From: Marinifilaceae bacterium
Lineage (GTDB): Bacteria > Bacteroidota > Bacteroidia > Bacteroidales > Marinifilaceae
NCBI GenBank assembly: GCA_017936285.1
Contig: JAGBFU010000036.1
Span: forward strand, 1-54,547
Direction of reading: 5' to 3'
DNA length: 54,547 nucleotides
In this document: piece by piece, positions 44,101 through 51,781 of the stretch
Numbering within the stretch: the stretch's first letter is position 1
How the letters are laid out: every line of letters starts with the position of its first letter
Made by a program: the position numbers and the translations under genes
The notes under the pieces: model-generated
Databases searched by the model: none
What the model was told of the DNA's origin: nothing
What the model saw: only the letters and a program-made list of their open reading frames with translations

Positions 44101-44910
44101 TTAATTCTCAAAATCATAACCTTTCAGATAATCGTTGATATCCTCCATCTTTTTATCCATATCAGATAAAAAACGACTCTCCGGATACTCCTCCTTAAAG
44201 TACAAATACTCCTCCTGAGCGGCATAGCACCGCTCCAGTTTCTTGGCATCAATACTATTAATCGCCATCTGGTACTTGGAATCGAAAAGCATATTCATAA
44301 TCTCCTCACGATATTTTGAACCGGGGAAATCCTCCAGACAGTTGTTCAGACTGACAACTGCTGAGACATATCTGCCACGATTATAGTAGTTCTGTGCACT
44401 CAGGAATGCCTTGTACGAGATTTTATCAAGCATCTCAGTAATATATCCGTTAATCTCCTCCTTTTTGTCAGTTCTGGGATACTTGTCAAGATAGAGTTGC
44501 AAATATTCAATTGCCGCCTCGGTAGTAGCCTGATCAAGCAGTGCTCTGGGCGATGACTTGTAGTAACACAATCCTACCATATAAAGACACTCCTCAAAGA
44601 AGGGGCTATCGGGATATGTTGATACAAATTGTCTGAACAACTCCGCTGCAGGTTCATATAGGCGTTTGTTATATGTTGCATAGGCTCTATAATATGCCAT
44701 CGACTGAGCCTTTCTACTTCCGACTGAATATGAATATACCTTAACCTTGTCCAACAGATTCAGACAGTGAGTGTATTCCCCTCGGTTATAGAACTCTATG
44801 GCCTTCTCATACATCAATGCTGTATCTCCGGTCTTCAGAACCTGCTGATACTCTCCACATGATGAGAGGGCAATAAGAGCGATTAAATATATATGAACCA
44901 ACTTTTTCAT
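44101..44910 (-). CDS. bamD: Outer-membrane assembly lipoprotein BamD
   Basis: The 269-residue lipoprotein has a signal ending in LIALSSCGEYQ and five TPR-like helix pairs (MYEKAIEFYNRGEYTHCLNLLDKV, PAAELFRQFVSTYPDSPFFEECLYMVG, AIEYLQLYLDKYPRTDKKEE, GRYVSAVVSLNNCLEDFPGSKYREE). BamD works with BamA to insert barrel proteins into the outer membrane. First gene of bamD-rpoZ-coaBC-pyrB-pyrI, with its own promoter upstream. Confidence 0.93.
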   Translation of the reverse strand: MKKLVHIYLIALIALSSCGEYQQVLKTGDTALMYEKAIEFYNRGEYTHCLNLLDKVKVYSYSVGSRKAQSMAYYRAYATYNKRLYEPAAELFRQFVSTYPDSPFFEECLYMVGLCYYKSSPRALLDQATTEAAIEYLQLYLDKYPRTDKKEEINGYITEMLDKISYKAFLSAQNYYNRGRYVSAVVSLNNCLEDFPGSKYREEIMNMLFDSKYQMAINSIDAKKLERCYAAQEEYLYFKEEYPESRFLSDMDKKMEDINDYLKGYDFEN

Positions 44911-44954
44911 TGAAAACTATCAATAATAGTGCTAACCATACAATTTGTAACGTG

Positions 44955-44985
44955 CAAAGATAAGGCTAAAATTCCAAGAAACAAC
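44955..44985 (-). promoter_or_regulatory. bamD operon promoter
   Basis: On the minus strand GTTG (44985-44982), a 19-base spacer and TATCTTTG (44962-44955) fit the Bacteroides promoter. It is 45 bases before the bamD start and divergent from the promoter at 45002-45033. Confidence 0.6.
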
Positions 44986-45001
44986 AACTTTTTCATCAAA
45001 A

Positions 45002-45033
45002 GTTATTCATTTTAGTTTTTATTACTAACTTTG
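45002..45033 (+). promoter_or_regulatory. Promoter of the alpha-oxoamine synthase gene
   Basis: TAACTTTG at 45026-45033 matches the -7 consensus. GTTA at 45002-45005, 20 bases before it, is a weak -33 box. The start codon at 45111 leaves a leader of about 70 bases. Confidence 0.5.
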
Positions 45034-45110
45034 CAATGGTTTTTCACAATTTGGACTATTGTGCACAGCCAAAAAACAAGAAAATTAACAACTTTTAAAT
45101 ATTATCGAGG

Positions 45111-46361
45111 ATGGATATCTTTGAGAGAATTAAAACACAACGTGGAAACATTGGTCAGTACGCCAATGAGGTACACGGTTATTTTGCTTTCCCAAAATTG
45201 GAAGGAGAGATTGGACCTCACATGATTTTCCGAGGAAAAGAGGTTCTTAACTGGAGTTTGAATAACTACGTTGGCCTGGCTAACCACCCAGAGGTTCGCA
45301 AAGCTGATGCCGAGGCTGCCGAGAAGTATGGTTTGGCATACCCAATGGGAGCAAGAATGATGAGTGGCCAGACAACACGCCACGAGTATCTTGAGAGCCA
45401 GTTGGCAGAGTTTGTTGGAAAACCGGATGCATTCTTGTTGAACTTCGGTTACCAGGGACAGGTTTCAATCATTGATTCACTTACAAGCAGACACGACTGC
45501 ATTGTATATGATGCAGAGTCACACGCATGTATCCTTGACGGAATGCGCGTATCTCCTGCAAAACGTTATGTTTTTGCCCACAACGACATTGATAGCTGCC
45601 GTAAGCAACTTGAGCGTGCAACAAAGCACGTTGAGGAGACCGGTGGTGGTATTCTTGTTATTACCGAGGGAGTATTCGGAATGGCCGGAGATTTGGGAAA
45701 ATTGGACGAGATTGTTGCATTGAAGAAGGAGTTCAACTTCCGTCTGTTGGTTGACGACGCTCATGGATTCGGAACAATGGGAGCTACCGGAGCAGGTACC
45801 GGAGAGCACTTCGGAGTTCAGGATGGAATTGACCTATACTTCGCTACTTTCGCTAAGGCTATGGCAGGATTTGGTGCATTCATTGCATCAACCGAGGATG
45901 TTTGTATGTATCTACGCTATAACATGCGTTCACAAACTTTCGCCAAGTCATTGTGTATGCCTATGGTTGAGGGTGCTATCAAGAGACTTGAGGTGCTCCG
46001 TTCACAACCAGAGCTTCGCGAGAAATTATGGGATATTGTTCGCGCATTGCAGAGTGGTTTGAAAGCTGACGGACTGAATATCGGTAAAACCAACTCAATG
46101 GTAACTCCGGTTTATCTCTCTGGTAGCGTTGCTGAGGGTATGCAGGTTGTAACAGACCTTCGCGAGAACTATAACCTGTTCTGCTCTATCGTTGTTTATC
46201 CTGTTATCCCTAAAGGACAGTTGTTGCTTCGTTTGATTCCGACAGCTATGCACACTATGGACGATGTTAACTATACCATTAAGGTATTCAAGACTGTTTC
46301 TGAGAAGTTGGCTCGTGGCGAGTACAGCAAGGAGATTATCGTTGATGCTCGTAAACTGTAA
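45111..46361 (+). CDS. Alpha-oxoamine synthase (AONS/KBL/SPT family)
   Basis: The 416-residue PLP enzyme has NYVGLANHPEVRKA, GARMMSGQTTRHEYLESQLAEFVGK, VDDAHGFGTMG and the likely PLP lysine in FATFAKAMAGFGAF. The family condenses an amino acid with an acyl-CoA: 8-amino-7-oxononanoate synthase, 2-amino-3-ketobutyrate ligase or serine palmitoyltransferase. In Bacteroidales a member makes sphingolipids, and this is a candidate, but its FAKAMAGFG motif differs from what I remember of the known Bacteroides SPT (FSKSLASIG). The gene is alone, so context does not decide. Confidence 0.85.
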   Translation: MDIFERIKTQRGNIGQYANEVHGYFAFPKLEGEIGPHMIFRGKEVLNWSLNNYVGLANHPEVRKADAEAAEKYGLAYPMGARMMSGQTTRHEYLESQLAEFVGKPDAFLLNFGYQGQVSIIDSLTSRHDCIVYDAESHACILDGMRVSPAKRYVFAHNDIDSCRKQLERATKHVEETGGGILVITEGVFGMAGDLGKLDEIVALKKEFNFRLLVDDAHGFGTMGATGAGTGEHFGVQDGIDLYFATFAKAMAGFGAFIASTEDVCMYLRYNMRSQTFAKSLCMPMVEGAIKRLEVLRSQPELREKLWDIVRALQSGLKADGLNIGKTNSMVTPVYLSGSVAEGMQVVTDLRENYNLFCSIVVYPVIPKGQLLLRLIPTAMHTMDDVNYTIKVFKTVSEKLARGEYSKEIIVDARKL

Positions 46362-46390
46362 TCAGCTTAGCCAAAAATAATCTATATAAG

Positions 46391-46420
46391 AAGGGTGGCA
46401 ATCTCACAATTGCCACCCTT
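46391..46420. terminator. Bidirectional terminator
   Basis: AAGGGTGGCAAT (46391-46402) and ATTGCCACCCTT (46409-46420) form a perfect 12-bp stem with a 6-base loop between the convergent alpha-oxoamine synthase and queA genes. Confidence 0.85.
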
Positions 46421-46450
46421 CTCTATTAAATATCAACTATATAAACGTTA

Positions 46451-47611
46451 TCAGATAATCAACATTGCATCACCGTACGGGCCGAATTTATAACCCTGCT
46501 CAACTGCAACGGCATAAGCCTTCATCACATTCTCAAAACCTCCAAATGCAGCAACCATCATCAAAAGTGTTGAATATGGCATATGGAAATTTGTAACAAA
46601 TGCATCGGGAACACTGAACTCATATGGAGGGAATATAAATTTGTGAGTCCATCCATCATATGGAGTCAATCTGCCACGAGTGGTAACACAACTCTCAAGG
46701 GTTCTTGCAACAGTTGTACCTACTGCACAAACCTTATGTTTGTTCTCCTTGGCTCTGTTTACAATATCTACGCACTCCTCGCTAACGAAAATCTGCTCAG
46801 AGTCCATCTTGTGCTTTGTCAAATCCTCAACATCCACATCGCGGAAACTACCCTGACCTACATGAAGGGTCAAAAAGGCACTCTCAATGCCACGCACCTC
46901 CAAACGCTTCATCAACTCACGACTAAAGTGCAAACCTGCCGCCGGAGCAACAACAGCCCCCTCGTTCTTAGCAAAGATAGTCTGATATCGCTCACAATCC
47001 TCCTCCTCAACCGGACGTGTAATCATATCCTTTGGTATCGGAGTCTCGCCCAAGGTATAAAGAACCTTTCTGAACTCCTCGTACGAACCCTCAAAAAGGA
47101 AACGCAAGGTTCTACCACGTGATGTCGTGTTATCAATCACCTCGGCAACCAACTCATCGTTCTCGCCGAAATAGAGCTTATTTCCAATACGAATCTTTCT
47201 TGCCGGATCAACAAGAACATCCCATATTCTCAAATCTCTATTTAGTTCACGCAACAAAAAGACCTCGATTATAGCTCCGGTCTTCTCCTTATTTCCATTC
47301 AATCTGGCTGGAAAGACCTTTGTATCATTGAATACAAATGTATCCCCCTCATCGAAATAGTTCGCAATATCACGGAACACCCTATGCTCAATCTCACCGG
47401 TATCCTTATGAAGAACCAACATTCGACACTCATCACGATTAGCGTCCCAACCGCTAAAATCGCTCTCAGGGGTAATCATCTTGGTCCAAACATTTCCATC
47501 AATCTCCTCTGTAAGGATACGCTTCTTGTCATCACGCTCAAGAAGTGCCGCTGTCGGATATTGAGCTATAAGCTCCTTCGGTAATTTGAAATTAAACTTT
47601 GATAACTTCAT
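46451..47611 (-). CDS. queA: S-adenosylmethionine:tRNA ribosyltransferase-isomerase
   Basis: QueA adds the epoxy-cyclopentanediol of epoxyqueuosine to tRNA, using the ribose of S-adenosylmethionine. The 386-residue protein has [60 protein letters not shown] and [20 protein letters not shown]. It is about 35 residues longer than usual: an extra segment (about residues 18-55, between AQYPT and [10 protein letters not shown]) is inserted in the first domain. I chose ATG 47611. It has its own promoter inside the end of truB. Confidence 0.96.
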   Translation of the reverse strand: MKLSKFNFKLPKELIAQYPTAALLERDDKKRILTEEIDGNVWTKMITPESDFSGWDANRDECRMLVLHKDTGEIEHRVFRDIANYFDEGDTFVFNDTKVFPARLNGNKEKTGAIIEVFLLRELNRDLRIWDVLVDPARKIRIGNKLYFGENDELVAEVIDNTTSRGRTLRFLFEGSYEEFRKVLYTLGETPIPKDMITRPVEEEDCERYQTIFAKNEGAVVAPAAGLHFSRELMKRLEVRGIESAFLTLHVGQGSFRDVDVEDLTKHKMDSEQIFVSEECVDIVNRAKENKHKVCAVGTTVARTLESCVTTRGRLTPYDGWTHKFIFPPYEFSVPDAFVTNFHMPYSTLLMMVAAFGGFENVMKAYAVAVEQGYKFGPYGDAMLII

Positions 47612-47652
47612 TTCTTTAGATGCTATTATTCGCCAATATAAAATAAACGTCG

Positions 47653-47684
47653 CAAAATTACTCCATTTCTCGCAACTTAGCAAC
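47653..47684 (-). promoter_or_regulatory. queA promoter inside truB
   Basis: On the minus strand GTTG (47684-47681), a 20-base spacer and TAATTTTG (47660-47653) fit the Bacteroides promoter closely. The -7 box overlaps the truB stop codon, and queA starts 42 bases later. Confidence 0.55.
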
Positions 47685-48359
47685 CAAATCATCTAAATTA
47701 TTTGCCTGGGCCACATCGAATTCGCCATTTTTAGTTCTTCTCAGAGCAATCAGATGAGCACCACTACCGCAAGCTCGGCCTAAGTCTCTTGCCAATGAGC
47801 GGATATATGTACCCTTTCCACAACGAATTCTCAACACCAGATCAGGCTGATTATAACTCAACACCTCAAGCTCCATAATCTCGATTTTACGAGCTTCAGG
47901 CTCCTCGTCACTACCGGCTCGCGCCTTCTCATAGGCGCGTTGCCCATCTATACGAATCGCCGAAAAGAGAGGTGGCGACTGCATAATCCTACCCATAAAA
48001 TCAGGCAAAACTCTGTTTATAAGATTGATATCAATATGCTCATACGGATACGTCGCATCGATCTCCTTCTCCAGGTCGTAAGACGGAGTTGTAGCACCAA
48101 AACGAATCGTCGCGATATACTCCTTCTCGTGGGCCATAAACTCCTCTATTCGCTTTGTCCATTTACCGGTACAGACTAACACCAAACCGGTTGCCAAAGG
48201 ATCAAGAGTCCCGGCATGCCCCACTTTAATCTTTCCACAACGCGCACGCAATGAGGAGCGCACCTTATTTACTACATCGAACGAGGTCCAACGTAACGGC
48301 TTATCCACCAACATCAAAGCCCCCGCCTGGAAATCTCCATCCTCTTCGAAATATATCAT
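47658..48359 (-). CDS. truB: tRNA pseudouridine-55 synthase
   Basis: TruB isomerises U55 in the T-loop of tRNAs. The 233-residue protein has [22 protein letters not shown], whose aspartate is catalytic, and [13 protein letters not shown] near the C-terminus. It follows uppP after nine bases. Confidence 0.96.
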   Translation of the reverse strand: MIYFEEDGDFQAGALMLVDKPLRWTSFDVVNKVRSSLRARCGKIKVGHAGTLDPLATGLVLVCTGKWTKRIEEFMAHEKEYIATIRFGATTPSYDLEKEIDATYPYEHIDINLINRVLPDFMGRIMQSPPLFSAIRIDGQRAYEKARAGSDEEPEARKIEIMELEVLSYNQPDLVLRIRCGKGTYIRSLARDLGRACGSGAHLIALRRTKNGEFDVAQANNLDDLVAKLREME

Positions 48360-48368
48360 TATTTTCCT

Positions 48369-49157
48369 TTACCAATTAGCAATAACTATGATTGCGCCAA
48401 CCACCAGACAGTAGTACGCAAAGTAGATAAGTTTTCCCCTCTGGACAATATTTACCATCCAGCGACAAGCCGCATATCCTGTAACAAAAGCAGAAATAAA
48501 TCCAATGATGAGCGAGGTTACTGGAATAGCCATCGTGCCCATCTCGCCCCCTATCAGTTCAAGAAAGGCCTCGCCCAAGATGGGAATCAACACCATCAGG
48601 AATGAGAACCTGGCAACCTGCTCCTTCTTATCGCCAAGCAACAAACCGGTAGAGATGGTTGTGCCGGAACGTGAAAGCCCGGGGATCACTGCTATAGCCT
48701 GAGAGATACCTATCACCAAGGCATCCTTAAATGAGATACTCTCCTTCTGACGAGGTTTTGCATAGTACGCAAAGGCCAACAATACAGCAGTTACCAACAG
48801 AGCGCACCCTACAACAAATATTCCTGAGCCAAACAACTCCTCCACATAATCCTTGAAGAAGAGGCCGACTACCATAATCGGAATCATTGAGATCACTATC
48901 TTTGCCACATATTCGGTCTCGGCATTCCACTTAAATCGGAACAAACCCGCCAACAAGGCAAAAATCTCCCTACGGAAAGCTACTATCGTACTACATACCG
49001 TAGCTGCATGGACTACCACCGTAAAGAGCAAACTCTCCTCGCCGGTACCGCAATGAAACAGTTCATTAAGAATCTGCAAATGACCGGAACTGCTGACAGG
49101 AAGGAACTCTGTCAATCCCTGCACCACTCCAAACAAGAGGGCCATATACCACTCCAT
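48369..49157 (-). CDS. uppP: Undecaprenyl-diphosphatase UppP (BacA)
   Basis: UppP dephosphorylates undecaprenyl diphosphate so that the lipid carrier for wall and surface glycans can be re-used. The 262-residue membrane protein has [20 protein letters not shown] at the start and [17 protein letters not shown], both family motifs with catalytic residues. It follows the DUF3098 gene by three bases and supports the glycan genes elsewhere in the window. Confidence 0.97.
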   Translation of the reverse strand: MEWYMALLFGVVQGLTEFLPVSSSGHLQILNELFHCGTGEESLLFTVVVHAATVCSTIVAFRREIFALLAGLFRFKWNAETEYVAKIVISMIPIMVVGLFFKDYVEELFGSGIFVVGCALLVTAVLLAFAYYAKPRQKESISFKDALVIGISQAIAVIPGLSRSGTTISTGLLLGDKKEQVARFSFLMVLIPILGEAFLELIGGEMGTMAIPVTSLIIGFISAFVTGYAACRWMVNIVQRGKLIYFAYYCLVVGAIIVIANW

Positions 49158-49160
49158 ACC

Positions 49161-49436
49161 CTACTTCTTTGATTTTGACCTACGAATAATGGCCCATGCC
49201 ACCACTGCAAAACCGGCCAAAACAACAATCGGAGCCAGAGTGATTCTTCTGAAACTGAAGATCTCATAATTGAAGGTATCAGCACTCTCAGCTCCTCCTC
49301 CCATCATAAGTACAAAGCCTAAAACCACTATTGCAAATCCTATCAGGATAAACTTATATGAACCTGACTGCAATGGGAACAAATCTCTTTTTTTCTGCTC
49401 CTGCTGCTCCTTTTTTGTCTGAATTATAGATGCCAT
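49161..49436 (-). CDS. DUF3098 membrane protein
   Basis: The 91-residue protein has two membrane segments (FILIGFAIVVLGFVLMMGG; IVVLAGFAVVAWAIIRR) separated by NYEIFSFRRITLAPI. It matches the small DUF3098 family typical of Bacteroidota, which sits between ftsX and uppP. Its function is unknown; the neighbours suggest a link to division or wall synthesis. Confidence 0.88.
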   Translation of the reverse strand: MASIIQTKKEQQEQKKRDLFPLQSGSYKFILIGFAIVVLGFVLMMGGGAESADTFNYEIFSFRRITLAPIVVLAGFAVVAWAIIRRSKSKK

Positions 49437-49454
49437 AATATTATCATTTTTAAA

Positions 49455-50312
49455 TTAATACAACTCATCCTCGCCTCGTCTCAAATAGACTATAACCGAG
49501 ATCCACGACGAGATCCACGAAACCAACAAGCCTATGGTAACAACAACTGCCGCAACAGCCACCAGTGTACCCACCTCCATAATCATCAATACATCGGCAA
49601 CCTGCTCCTGCAACAGATATACTCCAACATAGAGCAAAAGGATTGCCAAAAGAGATGAAAATAGTCCTAAAAGCAAGCCATCGCCTACAAAAGGACGGGC
49701 AATAAACGAGGCCTTGGCCCCCACCAACTGCATAGTCTTTATCAAAAAGCGTTTAGCATGAACATATTGGTGTATAGTATTGCGAATAAGGACAAATGAA
49801 ATCAGGAGAAAGATTGCTATTGCCGTCAGCATAAAGAGTGATATTCTGCGTACATTCTCTGAAACCAACTGCACCAATGTCTTTTGATAACTAACCTCCT
49901 GAATAATCTCTTCACGCAACAAGACAGGAATCAACATCTCTATCGAATCAACATTTGCATACTCCGGCTGCAACTTCAACTCAATAGAGGGGCGCAAAGG
50001 ATTATACCCGAGAATCAATTCAAAATCCTCGCCCAAATCCTTTTTAAACTCCTCAGCTGCCCGTTCCTTGCTTATATACTCTGTCGAATAGACATAAGGG
50101 CGAGCGTCCAATACTTTCTTTAAACGCGACACATCGGCACTGCTTGACTTATCCTTCAGGATAATCGAACATCCAAGATTCTCACGAACTCTATCAGCAA
50201 CACTCTTTGCATTCAGCAACACAAAGACCAAAGCGCCCGACATTGTAAGCACCAGGGTAATACTCAAAAGAGCCGCCACATACGAACCCCAACTTCTACC
50301 TTTTTTCGCCAT
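49455..50312 (-). CDS. ftsX: Cell division permease FtsX
   Basis: The 285-residue protein has an N-terminal membrane segment, a periplasmic domain (about residues 50-165; includes YISKERAAEEFKKDLGEDF) and three C-terminal membrane segments (ISLFMLTAIAIFLLISFVL and onward). This is the FtsX layout; with FtsE it controls wall hydrolases at the septum. No ftsE is next to it here. First gene of ftsX-DUF3098-uppP-truB. Confidence 0.93.
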   Translation of the reverse strand: MAKKGRSWGSYVAALLSITLVLTMSGALVFVLLNAKSVADRVRENLGCSIILKDKSSSADVSRLKKVLDARPYVYSTEYISKERAAEEFKKDLGEDFELILGYNPLRPSIELKLQPEYANVDSIEMLIPVLLREEIIQEVSYQKTLVQLVSENVRRISLFMLTAIAIFLLISFVLIRNTIHQYVHAKRFLIKTMQLVGAKASFIARPFVGDGLLLGLFSSLLAILLLYVGVYLLQEQVADVLMIMEVGTLVAVAAVVVTIGLLVSWISSWISVIVYLRRGEDELY

Positions 50313-50331
50313 ATTTTTTTTATTTGAGCTA

Positions 50332-50339
50332 CAAAGTTA
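50332..50339 (-). promoter_or_regulatory. -7 box of the ftsX operon
   Basis: On the minus strand TAACTTTG (50339-50332) matches the -7 consensus, about 20 bases before the ftsX start. It overlaps the likely -33 box of the divergent tRNA-Leu promoter. Confidence 0.45.
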
Positions 50340-50369
50340 GTTATTTTTAAAAAATAAATTGTATCTTTG
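50337..50369 (+). promoter_or_regulatory. tRNA-Leu promoter
   Basis: TATCTTTG at 50362-50369 matches the -7 consensus. TTAG at 50337-50340, with a 21-base spacer, is a weak -33 box. The tRNA begins 29 bases downstream. Confidence 0.5.
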
Positions 50370-50397
50370 CCCCCGATTCTGAGAATCTTCATGAATC

Positions 50398-50482
50398 GCT
50401 CGAATGGTGGAATCGGTAGACACGAAGGACTTAAAATCCTTTGGCTATTGCAGCTGTGCGGGTTCAAGTCCCGCTTCGAGTA
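50398..50482 (+). tRNA. tRNA-Leu (anticodon UAA)
   Basis: The 85-base gene folds into a class II tRNA: acceptor GCTCGAA with TTCGAGT, D-arm with GGTAGAC, anticodon stem AAGGA/TCCTT around CTTAAAA (anticodon TAA), a long variable arm and GGTTCAAGTCCCGC in the T-arm. It reads UUA and probably UUG codons. CCA is not encoded. A very strong terminator follows at once. Confidence 0.96.
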
Positions 50483-50483
50483 C

Positions 50484-50525
50484 AAAAAGAGCCTGTAAAT
50501 ACTTGATTTACAGGCTCTTTTTTTG
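50484..50525 (+). terminator. tRNA-Leu terminator
   Basis: A perfect 17-bp stem (AAAAAGAGCCTGTAAAT, 50484-50500, with its complement at 50506-50522) with a 5-base loop is followed by more T. It starts two bases after the tRNA. Confidence 0.9.
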
Positions 50526-50561
50526 TAAGCAACTCCCATAGGAGATATAATGGGATATAAT

Positions 50562-51014
50562 TTACGATATTCTGGAGTTTATCAAATCCCGATAATCCCA
50601 ATAGACCTGTTCAAGCAATGGCATCTTCTCGGCAAAGAACGCATAGATCTTTTCATGATCCTCACTACGTTTGATGCTCACATCAGGCAACTCAAAATAG
50701 ACTGCACTGACAACCTGCCCCTCAATTCCATAAAAATCCTCGCTCCACAGCAGATCCTCACCACACTCACTCTCCCATAATTTTCTATATGGGATAAAAG
50801 CCTCGTACACTTCGTAGCGTCGCAAAACATTCTTGTGATCTATCTGGAACAATACCAAAGCCTTCTCCTCATCGGCATAAAACTTCAACTGTGCCGACTT
50901 AATCTTCACCCCTGTCAACACCCAACGACGATCAATGCGATGTTTATAACAATATCTCTTAAATCCATTCCAGAAGGCAACTCTCATTGCCTTATTCTCC
51001 TCCTTTGAATACAT
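50562..51014 (-). CDS. DUF4268-like protein
   Basis: The 150-residue protein, MYSKEENKAMRVAFWNGFKRYC, has a nuclease-like basic start and ends PLLEQVYWDYRDLINSRIS. It fits my memory of DUF4268, a small soluble family of Bacteroidota with no known role; some members are fused to nuclease-like domains. I chose ATG 51014, which starts a normal soluble protein. Upstream, ATTG-N20-TATCTTTG supports its own promoter. Confidence 0.7.
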   Translation of the reverse strand: MYSKEENKAMRVAFWNGFKRYCYKHRIDRRWVLTGVKIKSAQLKFYADEEKALVLFQIDHKNVLRRYEVYEAFIPYRKLWESECGEDLLWSEDFYGIEGQVVSAVYFELPDVSIKRSEDHEKIYAFFAEKMPLLEQVYWDYRDLINSRIS

Positions 51015-51040
51015 AAAAGTTGATAGTTTAATTGTAACCT

Positions 51041-51072
51041 CAAAGATAACTCTAATTACAACTCCAAACAAT
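51041..51072 (-). promoter_or_regulatory. DUF4268 gene promoter
   Basis: On the minus strand ATTG (51072-51069), a 20-base spacer and TATCTTTG (51048-51041) fit the Bacteroides promoter, 27 bases before the ATG. Confidence 0.55.
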
Positions 51073-51128
51073 AAAATTCTAAGAGATTCTGAATTTTGAT
51101 TTTATAACAAACTTTAAGAATTAAATAT

Positions 51129-51160
51129 ATTGCAACAAGCAAATTAAATCACTATTTTTG
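51129..51160 (+). promoter_or_regulatory. rnhB promoter
   Basis: ATTG at 51129-51132, a 20-base spacer and TATTTTTG at 51153-51160 fit the Bacteroides promoter, 24 bases before the rnhB ATG. Confidence 0.6.
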
Positions 51161-51183
51161 CAACAAGGAGCAGATTGGTTTTT

Positions 51184-51780
51184 ATGTTAGAACAATTTCA
51201 CACAGCAGGAGTAATAGAGGCTGGTTGCGATGAAGCAGGGCGAGGATGTCTTGCCGGTCCGGTTGTAGCCGCAGCAGTCATTCTTCCTCCAGATTTTCGC
51301 AATGAGCTGTTAAATGATTCTAAACAGCTGAGCGAAAAGAGACGTGAAGAGCTACGACAAATAATTGAACATGAGGCTGTCGCATGGGGAGTTGCATGGT
51401 GCGATAACAATGAAATCGACCAAATCAATATCCTAAATGCCTCGATTAAAGCGATGCACAAGGCTTTGGACAAATTGTCAATACAGCCGGAACACATAAT
51501 TGTCGATGGCAACAGATTCAAAACCTACAACTCTACTCCACACCAATGCATAGTTAAGGGCGATGCCAGATTCATGTCAATTGCCGCAGCATCAATCTTA
51601 GCCAAAACATACCGCGATCGCTTTATGTGCGAAATGCACGAAAAGTATCCGACATACAACTGGAAGAAAAACAAAGGTTATCCGACGAAGGATCACCGCA
51701 AGGCAATTGAAGAGAATGGCCCATGTGAACTACACAGGCTTTCATACAAACTTATTGACACGCAACTAAAACTTTTCTGA
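51184..51780 (+). CDS. rnhB: Ribonuclease HII
   Basis: RNase HII removes ribonucleotides from DNA. The 198-residue protein has EAGCDEAGRGCLAGPVVAAAVIL, with the D-E catalytic pair, LLNDSKQLSEKRREEL, and VKGDARFMSIAAASILAKTYRD. I chose ATG 51184; an in-frame TTG at 51175 is also possible. It ends one base before the next gene. Confidence 0.96.
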   Translation: MLEQFHTAGVIEAGCDEAGRGCLAGPVVAAAVILPPDFRNELLNDSKQLSEKRREELRQIIEHEAVAWGVAWCDNNEIDQINILNASIKAMHKALDKLSIQPEHIIVDGNRFKTYNSTPHQCIVKGDARFMSIAAASILAKTYRDRFMCEMHEKYPTYNWKKNKGYPTKDHRKAIEENGPCELHRLSYKLIDTQLKLF

Positions 51781-51781
51781 T

